Shown here: one piece after another, positions 33,908 to 45,774 of the stretch | How positions within the stretch are numbered: the stretch's first letter is position 1 | How the letters are laid out: each line of letters opens with the position of its first letter | Assembly: GCA_021234155.1 (NCBI GenBank) | Contig: JAJEKV010000307.1 | Coordinates: forward strand, 1 to 64,000 | DNA: 64,000 nucleotides | Origin: Isoetes taiwanensis | Lineage: Eukaryota; Streptophyta; Lycopodiopsida; Isoetales; Isoetaceae | Direction: 5' to 3' | Position numbers and translations under genes: made by a program | Notes under the pieces: generated by a model | What the model was told of the DNA's origin: nothing | Seen by the model: the letters and a program-made list of their open reading frames with translations, nothing else | Databases searched by the model: none

Positions 33908-34767
33908 AAATTTTGGAAACTACCAAAATGGCGTAATTATCAAAATGCCCTAAATGCCCTTATGAGTTTCAAAATTATCAAAATGCCCCTGACTCAAATA
34001 AATATACAAATAAATTATCAATTTGGCTCTATATACCAAATTTAATCACCAAAATAGCATTACATACCAATTTTGATCAATCTACATCAACCTTAATTAC
34101 CAAAATACCTTCTTGTGGTTTTAGCGCACGATGGTGCTATTGGAGGTATGTTACCACCAGCCACACGCAGACCTCTTGGACATCCAAGACCTAAATGCAT
34201 GTGCACAGGAGAAGAAGATGTAGAGAAGAGGAATACCTTTATGGAAGGTCTAATGGAAGAGACACAATGATGCAGTTGTAGGGCTCCAATTCAATGATGA
34301 TTGTGACTTCTGTAATCTCTTTGTTGAATTTAAACTTCTACTCTTGAGGCATTTAATATAGATTGAGTAGGATAAGTATATAAGGGCATTTTGGTAATTA
34401 AGTTTGGTATGTAGGGGGTATTTTGATAATTAAGTTTGGTGTGTAGGGCATTTTTGGTAATTAAGTTTGGTATGTAGCGGATATTTTGGTAATTAAGTTT
34501 GGTGTGTAAAGCATTTTGGTGATTAGTTTGGCGTAGATTGATCAAAAATTGGTATGTAATGGCATTTTAGTAATTAAGTTTGATGTGTAGGGGTATTTTG
34601 GTAATTAAGTTTGGTGTGTAGGGGCAAATTGGTAATTTGTTTGTATGTTTATTTTATACAGTGTACTTATTTGAGCCAGGGACATTTTGGTAATTTTAAA
34701 ACTCATAAGGGCATTTTGGTAATTACATAAACTCATAGGGGTATTTTAGTAGTTTTCCCTTAAATTT
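33908..34767. mobile_element. Foldback-type element with ~200-bp inverted ends
   Basis: The left end, AAATTTTGGAAACTACCAAA, is matched in reverse complement by the right end, and similarity continues inward about 200 bp. Shared phrases are AACTCATAAGGGCATTT, GAGCCAGGGACATTTTGG and GATTGATCAAAAATTGGTAT (inverted on the left). The centre holds a unique stretch (34120-34380) and a minisatellite. No transposase is encoded. A target duplication is not obvious. Confidence 0.7.
34383..34650. repeat. ~31-bp minisatellite inside the foldback element
   Basis: About eight units of GGTAATTAAGTTTGGTGTGT plus AGGGGCATTTT occur in tandem, with small variants. The unit matches the sequence of the inverted ends, so the array probably arose by amplifying part of the right arm. 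Confidence 0.85.
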
Positions 34768-34838
34768 TTAGGATATTTGAGGTGTCACGAAATCAAATAC
34801 TCATCAAAAACTAAAAAAGTTAGTTTGCTAGATGGGGT

Positions 34839-37298
34839 TGTTGCCCATTTCTGGCAACATGGACTAGCATCTATTATCAAAAACTTTTGTTTCATCCATA
34901 TTTCCTCTAAGGAAAAGTTTCATGCTATTGTGATCCCATTAGAGTTTGGAAGACATTTGACCAAGTTTGGAAGGCATTGGGGATCTCCTTTTATAGCCTA
35001 ATCTTTTCCTTGGGGTAAAATACCTTTTAGACACATTCCCATTTGTTTAACATTTTCCTTTGATTTGAAGACCAGGCAAAGGCTATAGCAAGATTATCAA
35101 GGAAGCACAAGATGTTTTACCAAAGCTCAACCTTATGAAGCTTGCTTGAGTTTCATTAGTAGTTTGAAGTCACACATACAAGGATGCCATCTTGGAAGTG
35201 AAACATGCTCTTATTCTAGCCTTGAAGTTTGGAAGACCCTTATAGAAGTTTGGAAGACCCTTAGGCTTTGAGCAAATGTATCTTCACTATGAGGTATGAT
35301 TTGAGCATTAGAGACAATCTGAGATGAAATCAAGTGCTACAGAGGTACCCATCTTGTCTTCATTCCATATCCGCCTTTTTATGTCCTATGAACCTTTTAT
35401 AACCTTTCTCTCACCATGTTTTTTCACTTTTGAGACCTTTTCCCATCATTTCACTACCCATTTTTTTTATTGATCCTACCTTCAATTGAGAATTGCCCCC
35501 TAATGATCTTGAAAAACTTCAAAGGCAAGAAAACTCTTTTCTCATTCTCATTTCATCTTCCTAAACCCTAGTATAGCCTATTTACACCCTTTTCCCATCT
35601 TTTTCCCATGACTTTTTCACCATCCCTATGTTGCAATATTTATTGACCATGGGTCAAAATGGACAAAAATTTAAATGTTTCAGTTTGACCTGAAAACCTT
35701 CTAGATGGAAAGCTTGGCAAAAAAGAGCTAACATAGCCTTTTTAAATTTGAAAAAAACCTTTGGGAAGGCCTTCAAAACTGGATTCTTGGGATGCGTGCC
35801 AAAAAAATAAAAAACCTATTCTAGCCTATCTACCCTATCTATTTCTGCATAGTTCCAGGTCACCCCCCCCAATTTTTCCACGTGGCAGCAGGGCGTGGGG
35901 GCCAGACACGGGCTGGGTGTCCCCTCTGCGTGGCACGTAAATTTAATAGTGGGGTCAACACTATTCCTTATATACAGAAGCTGCCAGACTCGTTTATGCC
36001 TGTGGGATATATCACCCTTAAGAATTTTCGATGAACCCTAAGAAATGGGGGAACCTGCTAAATCCGGCCAATTCGTGCCTAAATTTGATTGAATCCCGCC
36101 AATTTTCCCCCGAGATCAACTCCTGAACCTTTTCCGAGACCTTGGGGACCCTCTGTGGCACTTGATCCGTGAGAAATTGCTCAAATTTGGCCTAAAATCA
36201 CTCGGCCGAGCTAGTTTTGTGAGAAGAACAGTTCTTAAACCGGCATTACAGATCAAATCGGGACGTCCCCTCAGAGAAAAACCTCTGTGATCTTGGCGCA
36301 CTGTTATTATCTTGACCTGCTCTACTCAGATTTTGCTCTGTTCTGCTCGACATTGAATGATCTGTCCTGGTGTGATTTGTCCGACATTAAAGCACTTCAA
36401 TTACAGCTCGAACAATCATTTCATTTAGCTTCATTGGTAGGTCTGAGATTCTCTGAAGGCTCAGACAGACCTGGAATTTGCCCTCAAGCACTATTATATC
36501 TTAAACTTTGGTAATGTCCTGATTGACACTATTAAATTTTTGTGTTACATTATTATATTATGATAATGCATAGTCTTTGCCTGGAAAATTATTGTCATCA
36601 TTGTACATTCATCTTTTGTAATCCTGCATTGTTCTTTTAAAGCTAAAACTAAAAAAGCAAAGCCAAAAATATTCATTCCAAGTTATATTCTCTTTAGGTA
36701 GTTGCATTCCATCTTCATAAAAACATTAGAAACCTATACCCTCAAAGAAAACATATAAAGGAACTTTCCTTCCATGACTGTTACAGTGTTTGTGCTTTTC
36801 TCGAGGCTTTAGCTACTTACAGAAAAAAAGTAAAACATCTTTTGCTATTTAAACCCTATGCACGTGATCTAGGGGCTATTCTGAAGTTGCTGCACAGATC
36901 CCAACTCAAAATTCCTTATCAAGCTCCATCTGCAAAATTTGGCTCTCTGTTTTGGCACTGGCCAACTTTTTGACCCGACTTTGACCTAGATTTTCTCAGC
37001 CTTCCCCTATTCAAATCAAGTCAAATCTTCACCATCAGTTTCCTCTGCTAGTTGATCATCCATACCACCAATCACATCTCAAAAATCTCACAAGGTGTGT
37101 CTGCAAGACCAATTTTTGCTCTCGGACAGGTTTTTAGGGGGCCAGGGGACTCTAGTGATTTTGAAGACACCATTATTTCAAAATGACTTTTCTCGCTTCA
37201 TATGTTGAGGATTGATCACCCTAAGTGATCTGGAGGTCCTAACCAATTTGTTTGAGCTCCCTTGAGGTTAGACTAAAATTCCAGGTTTTAGGCTAACA
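34839..37298 (+). repeat. 5' LTR of the Ty3-type element
   Basis: It begins TGTTGCCCATTTCTGGCAAC and ends TTTTAGGCTAACA. It is colinear with the 3' LTR over its whole length. Short frames shared by both LTRs (for example minus 36116-36301) are simply LTR sequence. Part of 35860-35960 (TTCCACGTGGCAGCAGGG) is more G+C-rich and precedes a TATATA at about 35977, a plausible promoter. Confidence 0.95.
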
Positions 37299-37301
37299 TT
37301 T

Positions 37302-37321
37302 TGGAGGTCCTACCGAGATTT
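37302..37321 (+). promoter_or_regulatory. Primer-binding site complementary to tRNA-Gln 3' end
   Basis: TGGAGGTCCTACCGAGATTT begins 3 nt after the LTR. Its reverse complement ends GGTAGGACCTCCA, the acceptor stem of plant tRNA-Gln plus CCA, preceded by part of a T-arm (AAATCTC). Confidence 0.75.
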
Positions 37322-37341
37322 TCACCTGGAAGTTGAACTCC

Positions 37342-38420
37342 ATGGCACCAAGAAAGACTGGCGAGCTCTTTGAGCAACCCGAGGTAACAGGTCAACCAGA
37401 TCTAGTAGGGGGTAAGCATGAAAGTGGCTACCGGTTCCACAGCAAATGTTACAAATGTTTACGCTTTGCCTTTTCCTCCACAAGCTCCTTACCAATTTGA
37501 GCTCACTATACATTTCTTCCCTTGTTATGATTCTTCCATGAATGCTAACCATTTCTTGAAGAATTTTGAAGAATATTATGAGGAGCATGGAAAGAAGAAA
37601 GGTACCAGGTTTTTGCCGAGTTTATCAAATGCATGAAAGGTGATGAGGCGGATCCTGGTTGGATTTCGAACTGTCGATAGGTACTAAGTGGGATGAATTG
37701 GAACAAAGGTTTTGTCAAGGTTTGGCAAGACTACTTCACCCAGGACCTTGTTTTTGAGCTCAATTCCTTTTCTATTAAATCTGGTGAAAGTGTGAAACGG
37801 TATGTGGAAAGATTTAACTCTTATTTCTTTGGTGTGTAATAGGAACCATGTTTCCCACCCAACTTTGCATCCGGTTGCTTCCTTTATCGTGAGGTCCGAT
37901 GTCCGTGCCTAAGATTTATAGAAAGTTATTAAAACTTCAAAAGTTTGGTGAGCTAGATTCAATCCATAAGACATTTGTAAAGGCTGTAGATTTAGTAGAA
38001 ATGCTAAGCTATCCGCCTCGATGATGAAATCGAGATCCATTCTACCCTCCTCATCATGATATCGAGCACGAGTCGCACTATGCTAATGCTGCCCCCTGTA
38101 TGCAGGTTCAGAAGGAAAAGAAGAAGCCAAAAGCTGAAGAGCTAGACCCTCGGGTTTGTAAATGAAATCTGAGATAAGTAAGGTATCCAAGCTCTCTTAG
38201 AAGTTACCAAACAACTCATGGAGTTGAAAAATAGTAATAATGCTCCTTCTTCTAGCTCGCCATACCGAATGTACAAACCGTGGTAAACCCTATCATAGGG
38301 CTGAAAATTGCTTTGCAAGATCTTGTCCTAAATGCCACAAAAGGGGCCATTTTGGTAGAGAATGTCCCTGTTTGTTCTTTTTGCAAAGAGATAGGTCATG
38401 AAGAGAAGTTCTCAGTAGTT
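37342..38420 (+). pseudogene. gag region of the Ty3-type element, broken
   Basis: Coding begins around ATG 37342 (MAPRKTGELFEQ). Other frames give NANHFLKNFEEYYEEHGKKK, DYFTQDLVFELNSFSIKSGE and SVKRYVERFNSYF, which match the capsid-type gag domain of plant Ty3 elements. A nucleocapsid zinc knuckle CPKCHKRGHFGREC (C-X2-C-X4-H-X4-C) is encoded at 38324-38365. At least five frame changes or stops occur across the region. Confidence 0.8.
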
Positions 38421-38799
38421 GTCAAGAATTACCTTGCAAAGCAAGAAAAAGGTAAACAGTGTCCAATATTAGTTTTATTGAGACTTGTGCGTAAGAACAA
38501 GAAGAACAAGATGTTATGGTTGTGCAAACACGTGCTAGGCTCCATTCGTGTACATCCGCAAGTTTACGGCCCCACCAAGTGTAGCTCCTAAGGTAACATT
38601 TCAGCCAAATCCTCGGGATATAGCTCCTCCCCCGTTCAAAGGTATAAAACAGAAAGATTCCCGAGCTTGATGAATTTGAATTGCTTATGAAAAACTCCAA
38701 GGTTATTGTAGACTTACTAACTTTATTAAGGATTGCACCATCATCAGTGGAAAAGCTCATCAAGAATACCCAAAATGTTGAAGAAATTGCTGCGTAAAC

Positions 38800-39330
38800 T
38801 TGCAACAACATTTCAGTAGCCTTACCCGAGCACAATCAAGATCCGGTGCTTTTATTTGTAGTGCTACTATAGGTACCTCCCATTTAGATAAGGTTTTGTT
38901 GGATGGAGGTTCCTCCCTAAATGTCATGCCTTATCATGTTATGAAGACACTGAATCTCAAAGTAGAAGACAACACTTCTATTGTTCTAAAATCCTTTTCC
39001 AATGCTAAGGTAGTACCAAAGGGAGTGGTGAGAAATGTGTCTCATAATAATGTGGGGAATCATTGTCTTAGCTACATTTGTGGTTGTTGACTTTGAGAAT
39101 GTTAATCATGCTAACATTTATGATTTATTGTTGGGAAGAAGGTGGATGAAAACAGTAGATGCTAGGCCTATATGGTCTGAAGGTATTTGCACTATTTCAA
39201 ATGGAGCAACTTCCATTAAACTGGTAAACCAAACTGACCCTTACGCTAACATTAGATTCATAGATGTGGATATTTCTGTGGGAAGAAGAGTTAGGAGTTT
39301 ACAGTTTAGGTCTAGATGTTGATATAAATA
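38800..39330 (+). pseudogene. Aspartic protease domain of the Ty3-type element
   Basis: The frame from 38800 carries LDKVLLDGGSSLNVMP, with the catalytic Asp at about 38902 (DGGS in place of DSG/DTG, common in plant Ty3 elements). A frameshift near 39065 continues into FENVNHANIYDLLLGRRWM, the conserved second half containing the LLGR.W motif. Confidence 0.85.
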
Positions 39331-39374
39331 GAAGTTATCAACTTTGCTCATGTAGAGTTCCCCGATCCAAAAGA

Positions 39375-39770
39375 AAACAAGGCCTACCTTTGGTTTGATG
39401 GAGGTATGTCTAAGAAATTAGGGATTGCTTCTTCTGCTGCTATATTCAAGGATGCAGATCTTTTAAGTTGATGACTAAGATAGGGAGAATTCATCCTAAC
39501 ATTTCTTCTAATGCAAAGCAGAATATAGGGCCCCTCATTGCAGCCCACAGAAGCAAGGTTCATGAATATCTCCCATATTGTTATCTATGGAGACTCACAA
39601 CTTGTTTGCAAACAGATTTTGGGAGAATACCAAACAAAACATCAAGATATGGAGGATCTGAACACACAAGCTCGAGAATTGCTAACTTTTTTTTTTGATC
39701 ATTGGGAAATTTATCATATTCCAAGGTCTAAAAAACTTTGAGGCTGATTCTTTGTGCAGGAAAACACTCT
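39375..39770 (+). pseudogene. Extra RNase H domain (archaeal-like type) between protease and RT
   Basis: Pieces in consecutive frames read AYLWFDGGMSKKLGIASSAA, then AEYRAPHCSP, then HIVIYGDSQLVCKQILGEYQ, and HWEIYHIPRSKK plus ADSLCRK. Asp in WFDGG, Glu in AEYRA, Asp in YGDSQL and Asp in ADSL follow the D-E-D-D order of RNase H. The IYGDSQLV...GE pattern is the archaeal-like form carried by Tat/Ogre-lineage plant elements, where it normally follows the first RNase H. Here it precedes RT. At least two frameshifts are present. Confidence 0.7.
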
Positions 39771-39774
39771 TAGA

Positions 39775-40640
39775 GCATCTCTCCGAGGGAGCTATCAAGG
39801 AAGATGTCCTAGATGAAGATGAACTCTCTCGGTTTCATCCTATCTTGACCATCAACCTAGCACAAGAGGAATCACACAAAGAACTTGAAGTACACAAAGG
39901 AGGTATGTCCAGGACTTTGCAAATGGGAGATCTATATGATGAAGATTGCAAAGGTAAAATGATTAAGTACTTTGAAGATTGGGTGGATGTTTTTGCATGG
40001 GAATATTCAGAATTGAAAGGGGTTGATAGGAGCATTTGTGAGTTTGAGATAAAAGTTCGTGAAGATACTAAACCTGTCATGCAGAGATTGAGAAGAATTA
40101 ATTCCTCACTTTTAGATCTTATCAAGGTGAATTATTCAAAATGCGTGAGTCAGTTTGATAGTTGACATTGTGAACCCTTCTTGGGTTTCTTGTATTGTTC
40201 CAGTTCTAAAAAAGAATGGTTCTCTAAGAATATGTGTGGATTATAGAGATCTAAATAAAGCTACTGTCAAAGATTGTTACCCTTTGCCTTTTTTGGAAGA
40301 AATACTTTATGCAGTGGCTGGCAAGTCTATGTACTCATTTTTGGATGGTTTCTCTGGTTTTAATCAGATTAGCATAAAAAAGGAAGATCAGCCAAAAACA
40401 TCCTTCATTACTCCATGGGGAACTTATGCAATGAAAAGGATGCCTTTTGGCTTAATGAATGCCCCCGCTACATTTCAGAGAGCTATGGATCTTGTCTTTG
40501 CAAACATGACTCTCGAGCAATTTGAGTTTATCTTGATGATTTATGCTTAGGTAACCGTACAAGTGATCATATTTCAGAGCTAACAAGGATATTTACATTG
40601 TGCGTGAAAAAACCGGAGTTAATCTAAACCCAAAGAAGTG
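39775..40640 (+). pseudogene. Reverse transcriptase domain
   Basis: The frame at 39695-40165 supplies the pre-RT region (DWVDVFAWEYSELKGVDRSI and VREDTKPVMQRLRRIN). Frame 40155-40550 gives SLRICVDYRDLNKATVKDCY, SFLDGFSGFNQISIKKEDQP and MPFGLMNAPATFQRAM. The catalytic box is split: a frameshift near 40530 separates FEF from LDDLCLG, so the two catalytic Asp lie in another frame. Confidence 0.92.
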
Positions 40641-40743
40641 CATCTTTTGGCATCCAAAGGCCAGCTCTTAGGCCATGAGGTTTTCGCTAAAGGCCTTCAA
40701 GTAGTCAAGAGAAGATCATAGCTTTAAAAAGCTTCAAACACCT

Positions 40744-41335
40744 GTGACAATTAAAGAAGTCAAGGGATTTATGGGAATGACCTCTTTCTTAAGAGTGTAT
40801 GTGCCTAATTTCTCTCACCTTATTAGTCCTATCTCTAAGTTGACTAGAGTAGGCCAAGTTAGTAAAAGAGAAAGTAAATATAGGCCTGTTGTTTGGACTG
40901 ATGAGTGTGAAAAAGCTTTTTTGCAGATCATAGAGGCTATTTGCCATTCTACACTTTTAAAAACTCAGACCTTTCATTACCATTTAAAGTTTACATAACT
41001 ATCACTAAAAAGGCTCTTTGGAGTTGCCATTTTGCAGGATAGACACCCTATTGCTTTTTGCAAGCAAACAATGGTCTCAAACTCAAGAGAAGTATGCTAA
41101 GATAGAAAGGAGTGTCTTTGCTCTCATCTTTTTTGATCGAGAGACGTGGTCATCTTTACAAAAATCCCAAGCCACTATCTACATGCAGCAGAACCCCATG
41201 CCTTTTTGTATGGTAAGAAATTAGAAAAACCTAAACTTCATAGGTGGGCTTGTAGGCTTCAATCTTATGATTTAAAGGTAAAGGTTATTCATGTATTGAA
41301 CAACCCGAAGTTTATACTTGCCCTCACGCCTACTT
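40744..41335 (+). pseudogene. RT connection and second (Ty3-type) RNase H
   Basis: Frame 40744-40998 encodes VKGFMGMTSFLRVYVPNFSH and DECEKAFLQI. Later frames give LQDRHPIAF, QEKYAKIERSVFALIFF and KLEKPKLHRWACRLQSYDLK. This is the usual RNase H after RT in Ty3 elements. Frames change several times. Confidence 0.85.
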
Positions 41336-41499
41336 TGAACATGAGGAGTTGATACAAGAAGAAGAAATGACTAACCTTGTTGTAAATGAACAGGACTTGT
41401 CAACTATACCAGCTCAAGGTTGGCAACAACCTATTAGGAGGTTCCTTCAAGATCGAGGAGATACCCTCTTGAATTTTCAAAAAGCCAAGCTTACAAGTT

Positions 41500-42310
41500 T
41501 AAGTTAAAATGTTTGACTTATTCCTTGGTTGGTGACATCTTGTGCAAGGCAAATAGGGATGGTGTACTCTTAAGATGTGTTGATGAAGATGAAGCTGCCA
41601 CGGTACTTCTTGAAAATCACAAAGGTGTTTGTGGTGGTCATTTTGCAGCAGAACACAATAACCGCCAAGAAAATATTGAGGTCCGGTTATTTTCGGCCTC
41701 ATTTATTTAAAGATTGTTATGATATTATAAAGACTTGTCATCAATGCGGATCTTTGGCAAAAGAATCTTGCATCCCCGCTCCTCTTACAGAATTGTCTCC
41801 CCCGGTCCATTTCAAGTTTGGGGATTGGACTATGTTGGCCCTATCAATCCCCATCCTCAGCCCAAAGATGAATACATTGTTGTGGCTACAGGTCTGTTCA
41901 CTAAGTGGTCAGAAGCAAAGACCTTTAAGGAAAGCAAATGCCCATACTACTTGCTAGATTTTTGCATGAGAATATTTGCTCTAGGTTTGGCATTCCTTTT
42001 AAAATTTTGACCGATAGAGGCTCTACTTTTATTAATGAAGTTATTAATTTCCTTGTTTCAAGCCTCAAGATCAAGCATGTGAAAAGCTCAGCCTATTATC
42101 CTCAAGGAAATGGCCAAGGCGAGTCTACTAACAAAGTGCTTAAGGGTATTTTGCGTAGAAAACAGTTTGCCAAAACCAAAGGGATTGGCACTTGAAATTA
42201 TATGATGCTCTTTGGGCTCATAGAATTACTTCTAAAGTAGCTACTAATGCCTCACCTTTCAGTTTAGTATATGGAGTAGAAGTCATGTTATTCCAAATCG
42301 AAAGTTAGAG
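41500..42310 (+). pseudogene. Integrase domain
   Basis: The N-terminal HHCC finger is seen as GHFAAEHT and CYDIIKTCHQCG. The catalytic core shows WGLDYVGPINPHPQPKDEYI (first Asp), GIPFKILTDRGSTFINEV (second Asp) and SAYYPQGNGQGESTNKVLKG (Glu), the D,D-35-E triad. It ends with YDALWAHRITSK and ASPFSLVYGVE. No chromodomain is recognisable downstream. Frameshifts interrupt the core twice. Confidence 0.9.
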
Positions 42311-43310
42311 ATACCTTCTCTAAGGATGGCACTCAAGCTTGAGTTGGAGTTTTTTCAAGCCTTGAAGCACAGTGTATGAAGTTCGTTAAAATTAGATGAA
42401 GAAAGGTTTGTTGCAAGAGAATTACAATTTCTTTGAAGAAGGCTAAGAGTCTGCGGCAGACTTTCAAGGCTGCTCACAAACCACTGAGGACAAGTTTGCA
42501 CCTATGGAATTAGTTTTAAAGTGGAATGCTGCAGGTGAAGGAAAGCTTTCAAAGTTTGAAAATCCCTCAGGGAAGGCCCTTATCGATTCTAGGAGATCTT
42601 TGGCTGCTCATCTTATAGGTTGGCAGATCTTGGTACGGGATTAGAGCCGCCAAATCCCATTAATATTCAACACCTTAAAGATATTGGCCTCGGCATGCCT
42701 CGCTTGAGCCTCTTCACTTCTATATAAGCATTTGTTCTAGCTTAGAATAGGTTAGTTTATAATTTCAAAGTTGAGGTTTTAATATTTCTTCTGACTAGCA
42801 TATTTCCTTTGAGGTTTAATATGGTGTTTTCTGTTTAGCTGCAGGAATGTGGCCACAAGGGATAAAGGCTTTGATTATTACCTATTAATGAGTTCTATGT
42901 TGTCATGACAGGGCCATTTGTCAAAACATTTCATCGCTTTCATCATCGGGCTTATTCTTCATGAGACCTTGCTTCTCCATTGGAGTTCTAGAGTGCTATC
43001 CATATATACTTTTCCACATCTCGTTTAGCACTCATGCTAACCTTGATTCTTGTCACATGCAGTGTTCATTCTTTTCTCCTCCATTTTCATCGCCTATAAT
43101 TTGCTTTTACATTCCATTTCAACCTTCTATCCTTTTATTTTCATTCCCTACAATGCTCTGCACCACATTTCCACCATAGCAGAGTTCATATTACACTCAT
43201 ACCACTCATTTCATTACTCTACATCATTCTCATTACACCGCACCAAGATTTGAAGATCCTCAGTCTAAGTCTACATCTGTTAGGCTGAGGGGACCAGCCT
43301 ATTCTTTCCT

Positions 43311-43319
43311 TTGAGGAGA
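43311..43319 (+). promoter_or_regulatory. Polypurine tract candidate
   Basis: TTGAGGAGA lies immediately upstream of the 3' LTR TGTT, the expected position for plus-strand priming. Confidence 0.5.
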
Positions 43320-45765
43320 TGTTACCCATTTCTGGCAACATGGACTAGCATCTATTATCAAAAACTTTTGTTTCATCCATATTTCCTCTAAGGAAAAGTT
43401 TCAGGCTATTGTGATCCCATTAGAGTTTGGAAGACATTTGACCAAGTTTGGAAGGCATTGGGGATCTCCTTTTATAGCCTAATCTTTTCCTTGAGGTAAA
43501 ATACCTTTTAGACACATTCCCATTTGTTTAACATTTTCCTTTGATTTGAAGACCAGGCAAAGGCTATAGCAAGATTATCAAGGAAGCACAAGATGTTTTA
43601 CCAAAGCTCAACCTTATGAAGCTTGCTTGAGTTTCATTAGTAGTTTGAAGTCACACATACAAGGATGCCATCTTGGAAGTGAAACATGCTCTTATTCTAG
43701 CCTTGAAGTTTGGAAGACCCTTATAGAAGTTTGGAAGACCCTTAGGCTTTGAGCAAATGTATCTTCACTATGAGGTATGATTTGAGCATTAGAGACAATC
43801 TGAGATGAAATCAAGTGCTACAGAGGTACCCATCTTGTCTTCATTCCATATCCGCCTTTTTTATGTCCTATGAACCTTTTATAACCTTTCTCTCACCATG
43901 TTTTTCACTTTTGAGACCTTTTCCCATCATTTCACTACCCATTTTTTTATTGATCCTACCTTCAATTGAGAATTGCCCCCTAATGATCTTGAAAAACTTC
44001 AAAGGCAAGAAAACTCTTTTCTCATTCTCATTTCATCTTCCTAAACCCTAGTATAGCCTATTTACACCCTTTTCCCATCTTTTTCCCATGACTTTTTCAC
44101 CATCCCTATGTTGCAATATTTATTGACCATGGGTCAAAATGGACAAAAATTTAAATGTTTCAATTTGACCTGAAAACCTTCTAGATGGAAAGCTTGGCAA
44201 AAAAGAGCTAACATAGCCTTTTTAAATTTGAAAAAAACCTTTGGGAAGGCCTTCAAAACTGGATTCTTGGGATGCGTGCCAAAAAAATAAAAAACCTATT
44301 CTAGCCTATCTACCCTATCTATTATTTGATAGTTCCGTGTCACCCCAATTTTTTTCCACGCAGTTAGGGGGGGGGCCGACACGGTTTGGGTGTCCCCTCT
44401 GCGTGGCACGTAAATTTAATAGTGGGGTCAACACTATTCCTTATATACAGAAGCTGCCAGACTCGTTTATGCCTGTGGGATATATCACCCTTAAGAATTT
44501 TCGATGAACCCTAAGAAATGGGGGAACCTGCTAAATCCGGCCAATTCGTGCCTAAATTTGATTGAATCCCGCCAATTTTCCCCCGAGATCAACTCCTGAA
44601 CCTTTTCCGAGACCTTGGGGACCCTCTGTGGCACTTGATCCGTGAGAAATTGCTCAAATTTGGCCTAAAATCACTCGGCCGAGCTAGTTTTGTGAGAAGA
44701 ACAGTTCTTAAACCGGCATTACAGATCAAATCGGGACGTCCCCTCAGAGAAAAACCTCTGTGATCTTGGCGCACTGTTATTATCTTGACCTGCTCTACTC
44801 AGATTTTGCTCTGTTCTGCTCGACATTGAATGATCTGTCCTGGTGTGATTTGTCCGACATTAAAGCACTTCAATTACAGCTCGAACAATCATTTCATTTA
44901 GCTTCATTGGTAGGTCTGAGATTCTCTGAAGGCTCGCATGCACTGAATTTGCCCTCAAGCACTATTATATCTTAAACTTTGGTAATGTCCTGATTGACAC
45001 TATTAAATTTTTGTGTTACATTATTATATTATGATAATGCATAGTCTTTGCCTGGAAAATTATTGTCATCATTGTACATTCATCTTTTGTAATCCTGCAT
45101 TGTTCTTTTAAAGCTAAAACTAAAAAAGCAAAGCCAAAAATATTCATTCCAAGTTATATTCTCTTTAGGTAGTTGCATTCCATCTTCATAAAAACATTAG
45201 AAACCTATACCCTCAAAGAAAACATATAAAGGAACTTTCCTTCCATGACTGTTACAGTGTTTGTGCTTTTCTCGAGGCTTTAGCTACTTACAGAAAAAAA
45301 GTAAAACATCTTTTGCTATTTAAACCCTATGCACGTGATCTAGGGGCTATTCTGAAGTTGCTGCACAGATCCCAACTCAAAATTCCTTATCAAGTTCCAT
45401 CTGCAAAATTTGGCTCTCTGTTTTGGCACTGGCCAACTTTTTGACCCGACTTTGACCTAGATTTTCTCAGCCTTCCCCTATTCAAATCAAGTCAAATCTT
45501 CACCATCAGTTTCCTCTGCTAGTTGATCATCCATACCACCAATCACATCTCAAAAATCTCACAAGGTGTGTCTGCAAGACCAATTTTTGCTCTGACAGTT
45601 TTTTCAGTTTCAGGGACTCTAGTGATTTTGAAGACACCATTATTTCAAAATGACTTTTCTCGCTTCATATGTTGAGGATTGATCACCCTAAGTGATCTGG
45701 AGGTCCTAACCAATTTGTTTGAGCTCCCTTGAGGTTAGACTAAAATTCCAGGTTTTAGGCTAACA
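43320..45765 (+). repeat. 3' LTR of the Ty3-type element
   Basis: It is nearly identical to the 5' LTR. Differences are a few substitutions and T-run length changes, plus three short clusters (near 44320-44395, 44935-44950 and 45590-45620). It ends TTTTAGGCTAACA followed by the GGGGT target duplication. Confidence 0.95.
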
Positions 45766-45774
45766 GGGGTATTA

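Larger units (their letters stand above)
34839..45765 (+). mobile_element. Complete Ty3-type LTR retrotransposon, pol frame-broken
   Basis: Direct repeats of 2460 bp (34839-37298) and 2446 bp (43320-45765) begin TGTT and end AACA. The 5-bp target duplication GGGGT flanks both sides (34834-34838 and 45766-45770). A tRNA-Gln primer site follows the 5' LTR. The internal region has gag with a zinc knuckle, protease, an RNase H, reverse transcriptase, a second RNase H and integrase, in that order. RT before integrase places it in the Ty3 (Metaviridae-like) group. Many frameshifts and stops make this copy non-autonomous. Confidence 0.95.

Noticed and set aside
36116-36301. 61-codon minus-strand frame, identical to 44589-44774
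   Set aside because: It lies in both LTRs of the Ty3 element at equivalent places, so it is duplicated LTR sequence, not a conserved gene.
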